The notes under the pieces are model-generated. The model was not told where the DNA came from and did not search any database. It saw only the letters and a list, made by a program, of their open reading frames with translations. DNA of 64,000 nt from Opitutus sp. GTDB taxonomy: Bacteria; Verrucomicrobiota; Verrucomicrobiia; Opitutales; Opitutaceae. Shown here piece by piece: positions 19,258 to 29,523 of this stretch. How positions within the stretch are numbered: position 1 is the first letter of the stretch; each line of letters opens with the position of its first letter. Location: NCBI GenBank assembly GCA_024707325.1, contig JANPZY010000004.1, positions 496,001 to 560,000 of the forward strand, written 5' to 3'. Position numbers and translations under genes: made by a program.

Positions 19258-19731
19258 CTACGGCGCCGCGGCGAGTTGAGTGGCGCTGAAATCCTGCGCC
19301 AGATTCGTGACGCGACGCGCGTAGTCATGCGCGCGACGTGGTGCGCGCCCCTTGACGAGCGCCGTCACGCCGGCGTTCCACGCCACGGCGATGTTGTAGG
19401 TCGTCACGGGCAGGCCATGGCGGCGCAGTTCGCGACGCAGCCATTCGTAGTGACGAATCGCAACTTGATCGGAGACGGGACGCTCCAGCGCGCGGATAAA
19501 CGGTTCGCGCGAGTGCATCTTCCACGTCGCTTCGCGAAATTGATACGCACCGAGTTCTCCGTAGCGGCCCGGGCGCGTGGAGTTAAACGGATTCTCCACG
19601 CAGTGGATCGCTTCGAGCGTTTCGTAGCGCCCGTAATCGGCGGCAGCCGCCTCGCCAAACCCGAGGACTCCCACGATACCTACGAGCGCCCAGCGCGCGC
19701 CCCAACGACCGACCGGAATCCTGGTTTTCAT
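19258..19731 (-). CDS. Exported lysozyme-like / transglycosylase-fold protein
   Basis: 157 residues. The signal peptide (WALVGIVGVLGFGEAAA) is followed by a lysozyme-like core: LEAIHCVENPFN with a candidate catalytic Glu near residue 48, PGRYGELGAYQFREATW, and the family helix TTYNIAVAWNAGVTALV. The pattern Glu ... GAYQF ... YNIAxAWNAG matches small muramidase-like proteins of this phylum. It would act on peptidoglycan in the periplasm. It is a single gene, lying in the same direction as the ECF sigma/anti-sigma pair about 130 bp upstream. Confidence 0.65.
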   Translation of the reverse strand: MKTRIPVGRWGARWALVGIVGVLGFGEAAAADYGRYETLEAIHCVENPFNSTRPGRYGELGAYQFREATWKMHSREPFIRALERPVSDQVAIRHYEWLRRELRRHGLPVTTYNIAVAWNAGVTALVKGRAPRRAHDYARRVTNLAQDFSATQLAAAP

Positions 19732-19861
19732 GCGGCACGGCAGGACCGTCCGGCCGCGCCGGGGTTCTATGTGTCAGGCGAATATTCCCACGCGCTCCGG
19801 GGAAACCCGACAGGCGAAAGGTTTGCGCCGATTTTTGCCGGTTTCTCTCCCGTCCAACAAC

Positions 19862-20602
19862 TTACAAAACACGCGAAAACACCGGACTGTCGCTAGATCC
19901 CACCAGCGCAACGCGATAGCCATGCGCAGTGTCGACCCACGTCGCGCAGCAGCGTTCACCCGTCATTGTGGTGGCGACGCGCGCGTCAGGCGCGAGGTTT
20001 TCGCCGGGCTCCAGGCGCGTCGCATACAGGTGCAACCAGCGGCCTTCGTGCTGGAAGCAAATCTCGAACACGTCGCGACCGGCGACATCGATCACTCGGC
20101 AGCCTTCCAACGCTTGCAGCTGGGCGAGATTCGCCGGCAACGGAAGCCCCGCGCGCCCTCCACCCTCGTCGAGCCAGCGCTCGAATTGATTCTGCACGCT
20201 GTCGGCGTGCGAATGCACCCAGCCACGCGAGGAATCCGCGAGTGCGAACTTCGCGAGATCGGTCGGCTCGGCCGCATTGGCGGTCGCGCTCCAACGCGAC
20301 ACGGAAATCCCCACGGCCAGCGCCGCGGCGGCAGCAAGCGTGGCGCGCAGGAAACGCGTCTTGCGCCGCGTCGCACTCGCGCGGCCTCCGGCGAGAATCG
20401 CTTCGCGCAAACCCGCAGGCGGCTCAATGGTCGCGAGTTTCGCCGCGATTTCGCGATCGTGGGCGCACGACCGCTCGAACCACGCGGCAAGCGCAGGATC
20501 GCGCTCCGCTGCGCGCAGCGCCTCGGCAAACAGAGGATCCGCGGCGTGGCGCTCGTCGCGGCGGCCGCTGCTGAGAATGAATTTCGCCTGTTCGGGGTTC
20601 AT
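19862..20602 (-). CDS. Probable anti-sigma factor (membrane protein)
   Basis: 246 residues, start overlapping the sigma-factor stop by 4 nt. The cytoplasmic N-terminal part (about 85 residues) is followed by a single membrane helix (LRATLAAAAALAVGIS), then a periplasmic domain of about 145 residues with LEGCRVIDVAGRDVFEICF and GERCCATWVDTAHGYRVAL. No zinc-binding HxxxCxxC anti-sigma motif is visible, so the assignment rests on the gene pair and topology. It likely holds the upstream ECF sigma factor at the membrane until a signal arrives. Confidence 0.65.
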   Translation of the reverse strand: MNPEQAKFILSSGRRDERHAADPLFAEALRAAERDPALAAWFERSCAHDREIAAKLATIEPPAGLREAILAGGRASATRRKTRFLRATLAAAAALAVGISVSRWSATANAAEPTDLAKFALADSSRGWVHSHADSVQNQFERWLDEGGGRAGLPLPANLAQLQALEGCRVIDVAGRDVFEICFQHEGRWLHLYATRLEPGENLAPDARVATTMTGERCCATWVDTAHGYRVALVGSSDSPVFSRVL

Positions 20603-21150
20603 GTGGACGCTCCTCCCGCCGCTTTCGGAAACGGCACGATTTTTTGCGATGCACCGGCCTCGGCTCGCGCGAGCGCGGTGCGTAGTTGCGCTTTACCGCG
20701 GGACAACCGCGACATGACCGTGCCAATTGGCACCTCGAGCATGTCCGCGATTTCCCGATACGAAAGATCCTCGAGATAGAACAACGTGAGCGGCGCGCGA
20801 AAGACCTCGTCGACCTCCTGCAACGCATCCACGACCGCCACCGCATCGAGCCGCCGCACGCGGTCCACATCTTCGGCCGCGACCTCGTTCTCGCCCGGCG
20901 GGAGGTCCTCGATCGAGGTCGAGCGCGCATCGCGGCGGCGACCGCGGAGAAACTCGCGATAAAGCGTGGTGAAGAGCCACGCCTTCGCCTTCGCATTCTC
21001 GCGCAGCCCGTGGCCTTTCGTCGCCCAGATGAAAAACGTCTGCTGCACGAGATCACCGGCGTCGGCGGCATTGCGGGCGAGCGACAGCGCAAAACGGTAG
21101 AGCGCGGCGTAGTGCGCATCGACCAATTGCGTGAAAGGCTCGGAACTCAT
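20599..21150 (-). CDS. RNA polymerase ECF-type sigma factor
   Basis: About 183 residues. Region 2 runs from FTQLVDAHYAALYRFAL to the -10-binding helix segment DLVQQTFFIWATKG. Region 4, which reads the -35 element, is LSYREIADMLEVPIGTVMSRL followed by SRGKAQLR. The ATG at 21150 (MSSEPFTQL) was chosen over an upstream ATG because region 2 starts right after it. It is coupled to the anti-sigma gene by a 4-nt overlap and is divergent from the SNF2 helicase gene, 61 bp away. The regulon may include its own promoter and the downstream lysozyme-like gene. Confidence 0.88.
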   Translation of the reverse strand: MSSEPFTQLVDAHYAALYRFALSLARNAADAGDLVQQTFFIWATKGHGLRENAKAKAWLFTTLYREFLRGRRRDARSTSIEDLPPGENEVAAEDVDRVRRLDAVAVVDALQEVDEVFRAPLTLFYLEDLSYREIADMLEVPIGTVMSRLSRGKAQLRTALARAEAGASQKIVPFPKAAGGAST

Positions 21151-21211
21151 GCTGGTTTTTCGAGGGAAGACCCGCATGGTTTATTCCCCTTTTCTTTTGG
21201 ATCCGCAATCC

Positions 21212-23590
21212 ATGCTTCGCCTGCACCTCCCGCCGAATCTGACCGCTGCCGCCGCCCGCGATGCCATCCCGGTGAAGCTGGACCTCGACCTGACCGCGGA
21301 GCCCGCGCCCGCGCTTTTCCCGGCGCTCGCCCTCCTCCAGCGCTGGTGCGGCACGGCGACGCCGCCGAAATTCCTCCAACTTTCCCGCGCGCAGTTGCGG
21401 GAACTCGCGACGGCGCTCGGCTCGCAGCCGGTGTTCGTGGAAAACGGCCAGACAGTCGCTTTTCGCCACGCGGACATCGTGGCTGCACCCGCAGCAGCAA
21501 CCTCATCTCCCGCGACTCGCAGCGCGTCACCGCGCGCCGCGCGGCGCATGGATAGCGATCTCACGCCGATGACGGTCGACGGCTCGGAACATTTTCTCGC
21601 GATCACACTGCCCTCGCGTGAAGCGCCGTTTCATTCCGCGGTCGTCGAGTTGCTCAAAACGAGCGGCTTCGTGCTCGAAACCTCCAATCGCAAGTGGTGG
21701 CTGCGCGATCGCCACAAAGTGCTGAACTTTCTCGGCGAACACCTCTCGCGCCTGCGCGACGTGTGGCTCGCGGAGTTCACGCCCAATTTCGAGAAAAACA
21801 CCGCGAAACTTGCGACGACTTCGATCGCGGCGGAGGTCGTCGAGCAATCGGGCGAGTTTCAACTCACGCTCGGCGTGAGCGCCGGCAGCGCGAGCGAGGA
21901 AGCGATTCGCACCGCGGTGACATCGAATCGCGGTTACGTGGAGAGCGACGGCAAAATCTTTCTTCTCGATCGCGCCAAGCTCCAGCAATTGCAGGCCGCG
22001 CAACAGGCGCTCGCCGGTTCGCTCACGGCTGGACCGGCCACGCGACGCACGCATCGGATTTCGCGCGCGCGACTCGCCGAGGCGGAGGAAATTATCGAAA
22101 CGCTCGCGCCCGGCTTTCAGCCGCCGGAAGCGTGGCGACGACGCACCGAAGCGTTGCGGCAGACATCCCGACTCGCTCCCGCTCCCGTGCCCGAGTCGAT
22201 ACAGAAACTGTTGCGGAGCTATCAGCGGCTCGGCGCCGCCTGGCTCTGGCATCTCCACCGGCAGGAGCTCGGCGGCATCCTCGCCGACGAAATGGGTCTC
22301 GGCAAAACGCTTCAGGCCATCGCCCTGCTCTCCGCGGTTCATCGCGAGAGCCGCGCCGGCACGAGCCTCGTGGTGTGTCCTGCAAGTCTGCTCGAAAACT
22401 GGCGCCGCGAGCTCGCACGTTTTGCACCGGATCTGCGCGTGTTTGTGCACCACGGCGCGCGGCGTCTCACTGCGCGGTCCCAATTTTCTGAATACGATGT
22501 CGTGCTCACGTCCTACGGCACGCTCACGCGCGATTGGGAATTGTTTTCCGGAGCCGAGTTCGCCGTCGCGATCGCGGATGAAGCCCAGCACATCAAAAAC
22601 CGCCGTTCGCAAAACGCCGCGTCGCTACGCTCGATGCGCGCACGCAGCCGTTTCCTGCTCACGGGCACGCCAGTGGAAAACTCACTGCAGGATCTCCGTT
22701 CGCTCTTCGAGTTTCTGCTCCCGGGTTACATCGGAAAAGTTCCTCCCGGACTCCGCGCCGACGAGCGGCAATGGCACGACGACCGGCTTCGCGCGAAGGT
22801 CGCGCCCTACATCCTGCGCCGCACGAAGCACGCGGTCGCGCCCGAGTTGCCGGAAAAACTCGAGCAGGTCATCTGGTGCGAGCTCGGCGACGAACAGGCG
22901 GCGCTCTACCGCGAGACGCAGCAGCGCACCGAGCGCGAGTTGTTCGATCTCGGCGCGTCGGGCGCAAGCGAGGCGCAACTCCGTTTCGCCGCGCTCACAC
23001 AGTTGCTGCGTCTGCGCCAGATCTGCTGCGATCCGCGGCTCGTGTTGAAAGAGTCTGGCGCGAACGCGAAGATTCCGTCGGCAAAACTGGAGGCGTTTCG
23101 CGAGTTGTTGGCCGAAGCGGTCGACGATGGGCACCGCGTGCTGGTTTTCTCGCAGTTCACTGCGTTGCTCGGGCTGCTCCGTGCCGAACTTCAGGCCGAA
23201 GAGATCGAGCATTGCTACCTCGACGGCTCCATGCCGCCGCGTGCGCGACAGGCGGAGGTCGATCGTTTTCAGGCGAATCCCGAAGTCGGCGTGTTCCTGA
23301 TTTCGCTCAAAGCCGGCGGCACCGGCCTCAATCTCACGGGAGCCGACACGGTGGTGCATTTCGATCCGTGGTGGAATCCCGCGGCCGAGGCACAGGCGAC
23401 CGATCGCGCGCATCGCATCGGCCAGACCCGCGTGGTGACCTCTTACAAGCTCATCGCGAGCAACACCGTCGAAGAGAAGGTGCTCGCATTGCAGGACGAA
23501 AAACGGGCCCTGCTCGCCGACGTGTTTGAAGCCAGCGATGCTTCCGCGGCGAAACTCAGTCTTGCGGATCTGCGCACGCTCCTCAGTTGA
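21212..23590 (+). CDS. SNF2-family DNA-dependent ATPase/helicase
   Basis: About 792 residues. The first 320 form an N-terminal region unlike any motif I know. The SNF2 motor follows: motif I ADEMGLGKTLQAIALL, motif II DEAQ in IADEAQHIKN, motif III LTGTPVENS, and in the second RecA lobe the segments VLVFSQFTALLGLL, LISLKAGGTGLNLTGADTV and DRAHRIGQTRVV. Bacterial members of this group remodel protein-DNA complexes or RNA polymerase, but the exact role here is unknown. ATG 21212 gives MLRLHLPPNL; upstream in-frame codons run into the sigma-factor gene. Confidence 0.88.
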   Translation: MLRLHLPPNLTAAAARDAIPVKLDLDLTAEPAPALFPALALLQRWCGTATPPKFLQLSRAQLRELATALGSQPVFVENGQTVAFRHADIVAAPAAATSSPATRSASPRAARRMDSDLTPMTVDGSEHFLAITLPSREAPFHSAVVELLKTSGFVLETSNRKWWLRDRHKVLNFLGEHLSRLRDVWLAEFTPNFEKNTAKLATTSIAAEVVEQSGEFQLTLGVSAGSASEEAIRTAVTSNRGYVESDGKIFLLDRAKLQQLQAAQQALAGSLTAGPATRRTHRISRARLAEAEEIIETLAPGFQPPEAWRRRTEALRQTSRLAPAPVPESIQKLLRSYQRLGAAWLWHLHRQELGGILADEMGLGKTLQAIALLSAVHRESRAGTSLVVCPASLLENWRRELARFAPDLRVFVHHGARRLTARSQFSEYDVVLTSYGTLTRDWELFSGAEFAVAIADEAQHIKNRRSQNAASLRSMRARSRFLLTGTPVENSLQDLRSLFEFLLPGYIGKVPPGLRADERQWHDDRLRAKVAPYILRRTKHAVAPELPEKLEQVIWCELGDEQAALYRETQQRTERELFDLGASGASEAQLRFAALTQLLRLRQICCDPRLVLKESGANAKIPSAKLEAFRELLAEAVDDGHRVLVFSQFTALLGLLRAELQAEEIEHCYLDGSMPPRARQAEVDRFQANPEVGVFLISLKAGGTGLNLTGADTVVHFDPWWNPAAEAQATDRAHRIGQTRVVTSYKLIASNTVEEKVLALQDEKRALLADVFEASDASAAKLSLADLRTLLS

Positions 23591-23630
23591 GAAGCTGCAC
23601 ATCGCTCGCGGCTTCCCCCCTTACGTGTCC

Positions 23631-23660
23631 CCTGTTGTCCCCAATCGTCCCTGATATAAT
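23631..23660 (+). promoter_or_regulatory. Possible promoter of the sugar-oxidoreductase locus
   Basis: A perfect TATAAT -10 box at 23655-23660 lies about 90 bp before the Gfo/Idh/MocA start, in an otherwise GC-rich gap of 160 bp. The -35 region is poor (CTGTTG at 17-bp spacing). A hairpin follows in the leader, GCGGCC...GGCCGC around 23700-23720. Confidence 0.35.
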
Positions 23661-23750
23661 TCAAAACTTTTCCCCCGCGATGCTCGTCTAGTTGGCCAAG
23701 CGGCCTACTCTGCCGGCCGCGATCTCTTCATTCCCTCGCTGCACCCCTTT

Positions 23751-25036
23751 ATGAGTCATTCCCGTTTGTCGCGTCGCGACTTCCTGAAATCCGCTTCCTT
23801 GCTTTCCGCCGCGTTTGCCTGCCCGCAGATTATTCGCGCCCAATCCGGCGAAGCGCCGAGCAACCGGCTTAATGTCGCCATCATCGGCACCGGATTGATT
23901 GCAGGCAGCCACTACCATGCGCTCATCGGCCGTGACGATTGCCGTATCGTGGCCGTGTGCGACGTCGCGCTGCCCAAGGCTCGCGCAATGAAGGAGCGTA
24001 TCGAGCGCGCCTATGGCGATCAGGCTGCCACCGGTCGTTATCGCGGCGTGGAAGTTTACCAATATCACGAGCAACTGCTGGCGCGTCCCGACATCGATGT
24101 CGTATTCGTCTGCACTCCCGACCACTGGCACGTGCCGCTCTCGCATGCGGCGATGATCGCGGGCAAGGACGTTTACTGCGAAAAGCCACTCAGCCTCACG
24201 GTCGCCGAAGGCCGCGCTCTCGTGAACACCGCGCGCCGCCACGGCCGCATCTTGCAAACCGGCACGCAACAGCGCTCCGAGCGTGCGTTCCGTCGCGCCG
24301 CGGAAATCGTGCGCAACGGGCTTATCGGCGACATCAAGGTCGTCCGCACCAAGCTCGGAAACTTCCCCCTGCGCCCGATCTCCCTGAGCAACCGATCCCG
24401 GCTGAGTTCGATTACGATCGCTGGCTCGGCCCCACGCCGTGGCGTCCCTATCACGAACAGCGCGTGCTCGGCGATTACGGCGCCGGCTGGCGCCGCTTCA
24501 CGGAATACGGTGGCCGCAAGAATGGCGACTGGGGTGCGCACCACTTCGACATCATTCAGTGGGCGCTCGGCATGGATCAGAGCGGTCCGGTGGAGTTTAT
24601 CCCGAAGGGCTACGAAGGCACCGAGTTCCAGACTCACGTTTACGCCAACGGCGTGCGGGTCGAACGCGTCGGCGACGATCTCAAGGCGATGATCGAGTTC
24701 ACCGGCACGAAGGGCAAAGTCTGGGTGTCGCGCGACGACTACCTCGAGACCGATCCGCCGGAGCTCGCCACGCGTCCGGTCCGCGCCGACGAGATTCACC
24801 TCTACGTCAGCGACAATCACCACACGGACTTCTTCAACTGCGTGCGCACGCGCCAGCATCCGATCGCCGACGTCGAAATTGGCCACCGCAGCGCCACGGT
24901 GGGTCACCTCAACAACATCGCCGCCGCGGTCGGCCGTCCGATCCGTTGGGATCCCTCGACAGAAACGATCGTGGGCGACGCCGTCGCTTCCACGATGCTC
25001 GATCGTCCCCGTCGCGCGCCCTACGGCCTGCTCTAA
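23751..25036 (+). CDS. Tat-exported Gfo/Idh/MocA-family oxidoreductase (one frameshift)
   Basis: NAD(P)-dependent sugar or inositol dehydrogenase family, about 428 residues when repaired. The twin-arginine signal SRRDFLKSASLLSAAF shows export in folded form with cofactor. A Rossmann domain follows with NVAIIGTGLIAGSHY and the family lysine in YCEKPLSLTVAEG. The C-terminal beta-sheet domain continues in another frame from PPAPDLPEQPIPAEFDYDRW to the end. One missing C in the C5 run at 24365-24369 joins the two parts. First gene of a likely locus with the HEAT/F5-8C lipoprotein and a second family member. The substrate is unknown; a glycoside-derived sugar is likely. Confidence 0.85.
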
Positions 25037-25056
25037 ACCAGCTCTCTGACATCCCC

Positions 25057-27386
25057 ATGTCCTCGCATTTTTCGCGTTCTTCTCTTTCCACCGCCGCGCT
25101 TGCGGCCCTGTTCGCGCTCGTCGGCTGCCAGTCGCCTTCGACGGACACGACCACCGTGCAGCCGATCTCACCGGAGCTGCGCGCCCTCGCCCACGACGGC
25201 ACCAAAGAGCCTCTCAAGGCGCTCGAGCGAGAAATCGCCGCCGCCGGCAACGACGCCACCGCGCTCGCCGCCCTCGGTCGCTCGCGCTCGTCGCCGCGCT
25301 CAGCGATCCGCAAACCTCTTCCGCCGCGCGCCAGTATATCGCCGAGCAAATCGGCAAGCTGCCCGCGTCGGCTGTGCTCACCGCCGACAGCACTCCGGTG
25401 TTTCGCGCGATGCTGCTCGATGATGCGCAGGTCAACCTCGCGCGTCTCGCGCTCGACCGCCAGCCGGGCGCCAGCATCGACAAACTCCTGCTCGAAGCGC
25501 TCGACGACGCGCGCACCGAGGCGACGCGCATCGCGCTTGTCCAATCTCTCGGCCAGCGTCAGGTCACCGACGCCGTTACGCCGCTCGCGCGTTTGAGTCG
25601 GGATCAAAATCCCACTGTCGCCGCGGCCGCGGTCAAGGCGCTCTCGTCAATCAGCACCCAGAACAGCCTGCGCGCGCTCCAGAATCTTCCCGACACCCAA
25701 CCGCACGTGCTCGCCGGCCGCATCGCCGTCGCCGGTCGCGTGGGCGGAGCCGAGGGTATCCGCGCTCTTCGCGCGATTCATGAAAAGTCCTCGATCGACG
25801 CGGTGACGCGCACAGTCGCTCTGCGTGAGCTGCTCTTCGCGGAGCCCGCGCTCGCTTCCGAGCGTCTCGCTCGCGCTCTCAAGTCCGCCAGCCCCGCCGA
25901 ACGCGCGGTGCTCGTGGAATCGATTGTCGCGGTCCCTGGTGCCTCGATCGTTCCCGCGATCGGCGCCGCATTGCCGAGCTTCCCGGCCGAAACGCAGGCC
26001 GCCGTGCTCGAAGCTCTCGGGCAACGTGGTGAGGCCACAGCCGTGCCGTTTGTCGCCGAGGCGACGAGCCATGCCGATCCGAGCGTGCGCGCCGCTGCGT
26101 TGACCGCACTGGGTTATCTGCCCGGCAATCCCGACACGGCAATGTTGCTGGCTCGATTGATCGCGCGCGGCGAGTCCGCCGACGCCAAGGTCGCTCGCAG
26201 CAGTCTTGCCCGGCTCTCGGGCCCGGGCGTTGCCGACGTCGTCATCAATCAGGCCACGCGCGGCGAGACTTCTCTCCGCGTGGTGTTCATCGAGCAACTC
26301 GCGTCGCGTTACACGACCGAAGCCGTGCCGCTTCTCCTCGGCTTCCGCCAGGATCCGAGTGTGGCCGTGCGCATCGCCGCGCTCAACGCGCTCGCCGATC
26401 TCGCGCCCGGTTCCGAGCAGGCCACCTTGCTCGATTGGACGCTCGCTGCCGAAGATACCAACGAACAGGCCCGCGCGCTCCGCGCGTTGGCCAATGTCTC
26501 GCTCCGCATCGCCGATCCTGCTGCTCGCGCCCAACGCGTCGCGACCGCCATCGAGCAGGCGGAGCCGGCCGTCGCGCTGCGCATGCTGCCCGTGCTCGGC
26601 CGCATCGGTGGCACGCAGGCCGCCGAAAGCGCCGCCCGCCTCGCGCTGCGCAATGAATCTACCCTCTCCTCCGCCGCCGTCACCACGCTCTCGCGTTGGA
26701 CCGATCCGAGCGCGCTCGTGTCGCTCGTGAGCGTTGCGGAGCGTTCGTCCTCCGACAGCGTTCGCGCCGCGGCCTGGCAGAGCGCCACGCGCCTGCTCGA
26801 GCGTTTCCGCTCGATCCCGTCGAACGAGTTGACCACGGCGATCAGCCGCTTGCTCAACGCCTCCGACGATATCGCCGGTCGCCGCCGTCTCGTTTATCTG
26901 CTCGGCCGCGCGAACGACGAGGAAGCTCTCTCGCTCGCGACGCGTTTGCAGTCCGACGAAAATCTGCGTGCCGACGCCACCGATGCCGCGCTCGCCATCC
27001 GCGCCAATCGGGCGGGTAAGCCGGTCGTGCGCACGTCGACGGGCGCGTGGGCGCTGAAGAATCTCATGGACGGTGCGCTCGATACGCACTGGACCACCAG
27101 CGCCTCGGCGGGCCACTGGATCGAGTTGGATTTCCACCTCTCCCGTCCCATCCGCCAGGTCGTGCTCGATGGCGGCAATCGCCCCGACAACATCCCGGCG
27201 CACGTGGAAATCTACGTGACGGACGACCTCGCCAATCCCGGTCCGGTGCGCGCCTCCGGCAATGGCCAGCGTTCCCGCACCGTCATCGATCTCCCGCGCG
27301 ACACGCACGGCCGTTATCTCATCATCCGCCACACGGAAACCCGCGAGGACGGCTGGTGGTCGGTCGCCGAGCTGTTGATCGATTGA
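25057..27386 (+). CDS. HEAT-repeat lipoprotein with C-terminal F5/8 type C domain (one frameshift)
   Basis: About 776 residues when repaired. A lipoprotein signal (LAALFALVGC, lipobox Cys near residue 24) is followed by a long series of HEAT-like alpha repeats (for example VRAAALTALGYLP and VAVRIAALNALADLAP). The last 115 residues form a discoidin-type carbohydrate-binding domain (LMDGALDTHWTT, ELDFHLSRPIRQVVLDGG, GRYLIIRH). The N-terminal part from ATG 25057 and the rest are in different frames; one missing base near 25281 would give GRLALVAALSDPQ. Probably a periplasmic scaffold that binds glycans, 20 bp downstream of the oxidoreductase. Confidence 0.75.
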
Positions 27387-27558
27387 GCGGACACGACTTG
27401 CGCGTCCACGTTAGCCACACTTCCCCGGACCGGAGAGTCGCTTATGTTCGTTACATTCGGCTCTCTGGTCTCGACGCATTCTGCGCGTTGACTTCACTGA
27501 ATAACTCGCCCCGGCGATCTCGCCGCCCCGTCAAATTTCCCCTGCGACTTCACCTATC

Positions 27559-28017
27559 ATGAGCGATCAATCCAACTCTGCCCCCGCCTGCCGTTGTGAC
27601 TACACGATGGCGTTTCTCATTCTGCGCTTGTTCCTCGGACTGCGCACGCTGCTCGCTGGCATCGAGAAGTTCGAGGCCAAGGGCACGTATTCGTTCGCCA
27701 ACTACTACGAGAACATGAACCGCATGGCGAACGGCATCACCGGCGCCTCGTTTCTCCCGCTCTGGGCCACGAAGAGCTTCGCGCTCTCGCTCGGCTATCT
27801 GCTCACGATTCTCGGCGTCGCGCTGCTGCTCGGCTTGAAGACGCGCCTTACGCTCTTCGTGTCCGGCCTGCTCTATGTCGGCCTGGGTTTCGGACTGATG
27901 GCCGTGCAGGAAGGCGAAGGCGTCGCCTGGATCGGCATGCAGGTTTCGATGTTCGTCGGCGCTCTGCTGCTCGTTCGTTACAATCGTTTCGCTCTCTGGG
28001 CCGACAAGACCCGCTAA
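27559..28017 (+). CDS. DoxX-like small integral membrane protein
   Basis: 152 residues with four hydrophobic stretches: MAFLILRLFLGLRTLLAGI, FALSLGYLLTILGVALLLGL, LTLFVSGLLYVGLGFGLMAV and IGMQVSMFVGALLLVRY. The first helix followed by a Glu-Lys (AGIEKFEAKG) matches the DoxX/DoxD fold. In related bacteria such proteins accompany exported oxidoreductases and may link them to the quinone pool. Here it precedes a Tat-exported Gfo/Idh/MocA enzyme by 12 bp, so a role as its electron acceptor or membrane anchor is plausible but unproved. Confidence 0.65.
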   Translation: MSDQSNSAPACRCDYTMAFLILRLFLGLRTLLAGIEKFEAKGTYSFANYYENMNRMANGITGASFLPLWATKSFALSLGYLLTILGVALLLGLKTRLTLFVSGLLYVGLGFGLMAVQEGEGVAWIGMQVSMFVGALLLVRYNRFALWADKTR

Positions 28018-28029
28018 CGCGCGCCTCCG

Positions 28030-29424
28030 ATGTCTGACACTTCTCTCAAATCTTCCGTGCTCACGCGCCGGGATTTCATCGCGACGGGCGCGAAGCTCAG
28101 CGCGGCGGTCCTTGCGGCGCCCTACATCATGCGGGGCCAGGCCGCCACGCGCGGCGACGCGATCAACGTCGCGCTCATCGGTTGCGGCGAACAGGGCCGC
28201 GTGCTTCTCAACGCCGCGATCAAGATCCCCAATCTTCGCTTCCGCGCCGTTTGCGACATCTGGCCTTACAATCGCACCTACGGTGAGCGCCTGCTGAAAA
28301 AGTTCGGTCACGACGTGCGTCCGTTCGAGGACTACCGCGAGATGCTCTCCGCGGTGCCCGACATCGACGCGGTGATCGTTGCCACGCCGGACTTCGTCCA
28401 CGCCGAGCACACCAACGCCGCGCTCCGCGCCGGCAAACACGTCTATTGCGAGAAGCTGATGGCCCACACGGTCGAGGCGGCTCGCTCGATGGTGCTCACC
28501 GCGCGAGAAACCGGAAAGCTCCTCCAGATCGGCCACCAGCGCCGCAGCAATCCGCGCTATCTCCACGCGAAGGAAAAGCTCATCAAGGACGCGCGCCTGC
28601 TTGGCCGCATCACCAACGCCAGCGGCCAGTGGAACCGCGCGGTTTCCGACGACTTGGGTGCTCCTGCGAATCACGTGTTGTCCGAGGCGAAGCTCAACCA
28701 ATACGGCTACGCCAACATGCACGAATTCCGCAATTGGCGCTGGTTCAAACGCTACGCGGGCGGTCCCATCTCCGACCTCGGCGCGCACCAGATCGATATT
28801 TTCAACTGGGTGCTCGGCTCGAATCCGCGCTCGATCATTGCGGGCGGCGGCGCCGATTACTACACGACGCACGAGTGGTATGATAACGCCACGGCGATCT
28901 ACGAATATCCGACGCCCGAAGGTCTCGTTCGCGCCACCTATGGCGTGCTCACGACCACGAGCGCCGGCGGCGGTTACCATGAATATTTCATGGGCGACGA
29001 AGGTGCGCTGAAGATTTCGGAGAATCCGAAATACACCAAGCTCTACCGCGAAGCCCGCGCTCCGGAATGGGATCAATGGGTCGAGAAAGGCCTCATCGCC
29101 AAGCCCGAGTCCGGCGAAGGCGCTCCCCCGCCCGTCAAGGCTTGGGAAAAGCCTCGCGCCAAGCTCAGCACCGGTCCGGCCCGAGGTTCGGTCGTGGACG
29201 TGCGCGAGACCGCCGAGCTTTCCGCGTGGGATATCCCCGTGACGCTCGACAAGGCCATCCATCAGCCGCACCTCGAAAACTTCTTCGACGCGATCCGTCA
29301 CGGCACGCCGCTCAACTGCCCGGCGGAATCGGCGTTTGCCACCGCCGTGACCGTGCTCGGCGTCAACCGCGCCATCGCCGCGCAGAAGATGCTCACGTTC
29401 GCGCCGGAGGATTTCGTGGTTTAA
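28030..29424 (+). CDS. Tat-exported Gfo/Idh/MocA-family oxidoreductase, second copy
   Basis: 464 residues, intact. The Tat signal (TRRDFIATGAKLSAAVLAAP) is followed by the nucleotide-binding strand INVALIGCGEQGRVLL, the aspartate in ICDIWPYN-like context, and the family catalytic-lysine region YCEKLMAHTVEAARSM, where the common Pro after Lys is Leu. The C-terminal domain has GGPISDLGAHQIDIFNWVLG with the conserved His. It differs strongly from the first copy in this locus, so the two probably act on different substrates or steps. Followed after about 100 bp by a secreted F5/8C-type protein. Confidence 0.88.
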   Translation: MSDTSLKSSVLTRRDFIATGAKLSAAVLAAPYIMRGQAATRGDAINVALIGCGEQGRVLLNAAIKIPNLRFRAVCDIWPYNRTYGERLLKKFGHDVRPFEDYREMLSAVPDIDAVIVATPDFVHAEHTNAALRAGKHVYCEKLMAHTVEAARSMVLTARETGKLLQIGHQRRSNPRYLHAKEKLIKDARLLGRITNASGQWNRAVSDDLGAPANHVLSEAKLNQYGYANMHEFRNWRWFKRYAGGPISDLGAHQIDIFNWVLGSNPRSIIAGGGADYYTTHEWYDNATAIYEYPTPEGLVRATYGVLTTTSAGGGYHEYFMGDEGALKISENPKYTKLYREARAPEWDQWVEKGLIAKPESGEGAPPPVKAWEKPRAKLSTGPARGSVVDVRETAELSAWDIPVTLDKAIHQPHLENFFDAIRHGTPLNCPAESAFATAVTVLGVNRAIAAQKMLTFAPEDFVV

Positions 29425-29523
29425 ATCGAACCAGATTTCTCCGCCTCCTGTCCTCTTCGGGAAAGCGCGCCGGCTTTTTCGCCAGCCACTTGCCTGAAGC
29501 CACTTAACCACTAGTTTTTCGCC

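Noticed and set aside
23688-23730. tRNA-like stretch before the first Gfo/Idh/MocA gene
   Set aside because: The words TTGGCCAAGCGGCC resemble a D-arm, but no acceptor stem, anticodon arm or T-arm can be formed around it.
24439-25596. Continuous open frame joining the Gfo/Idh/MocA and HEAT genes
   Set aside because: Only its last part (from 25057) encodes the lipoprotein N-terminus; the earlier part is a shadow of the oxidoreductase gene.
27550-29511. Long minus-strand open frame over the DoxX-like and Gfo/Idh/MocA genes (653 codons)
   Set aside because: Shadow frame across two well-supported genes; composition typical of antisense GC-rich DNA.
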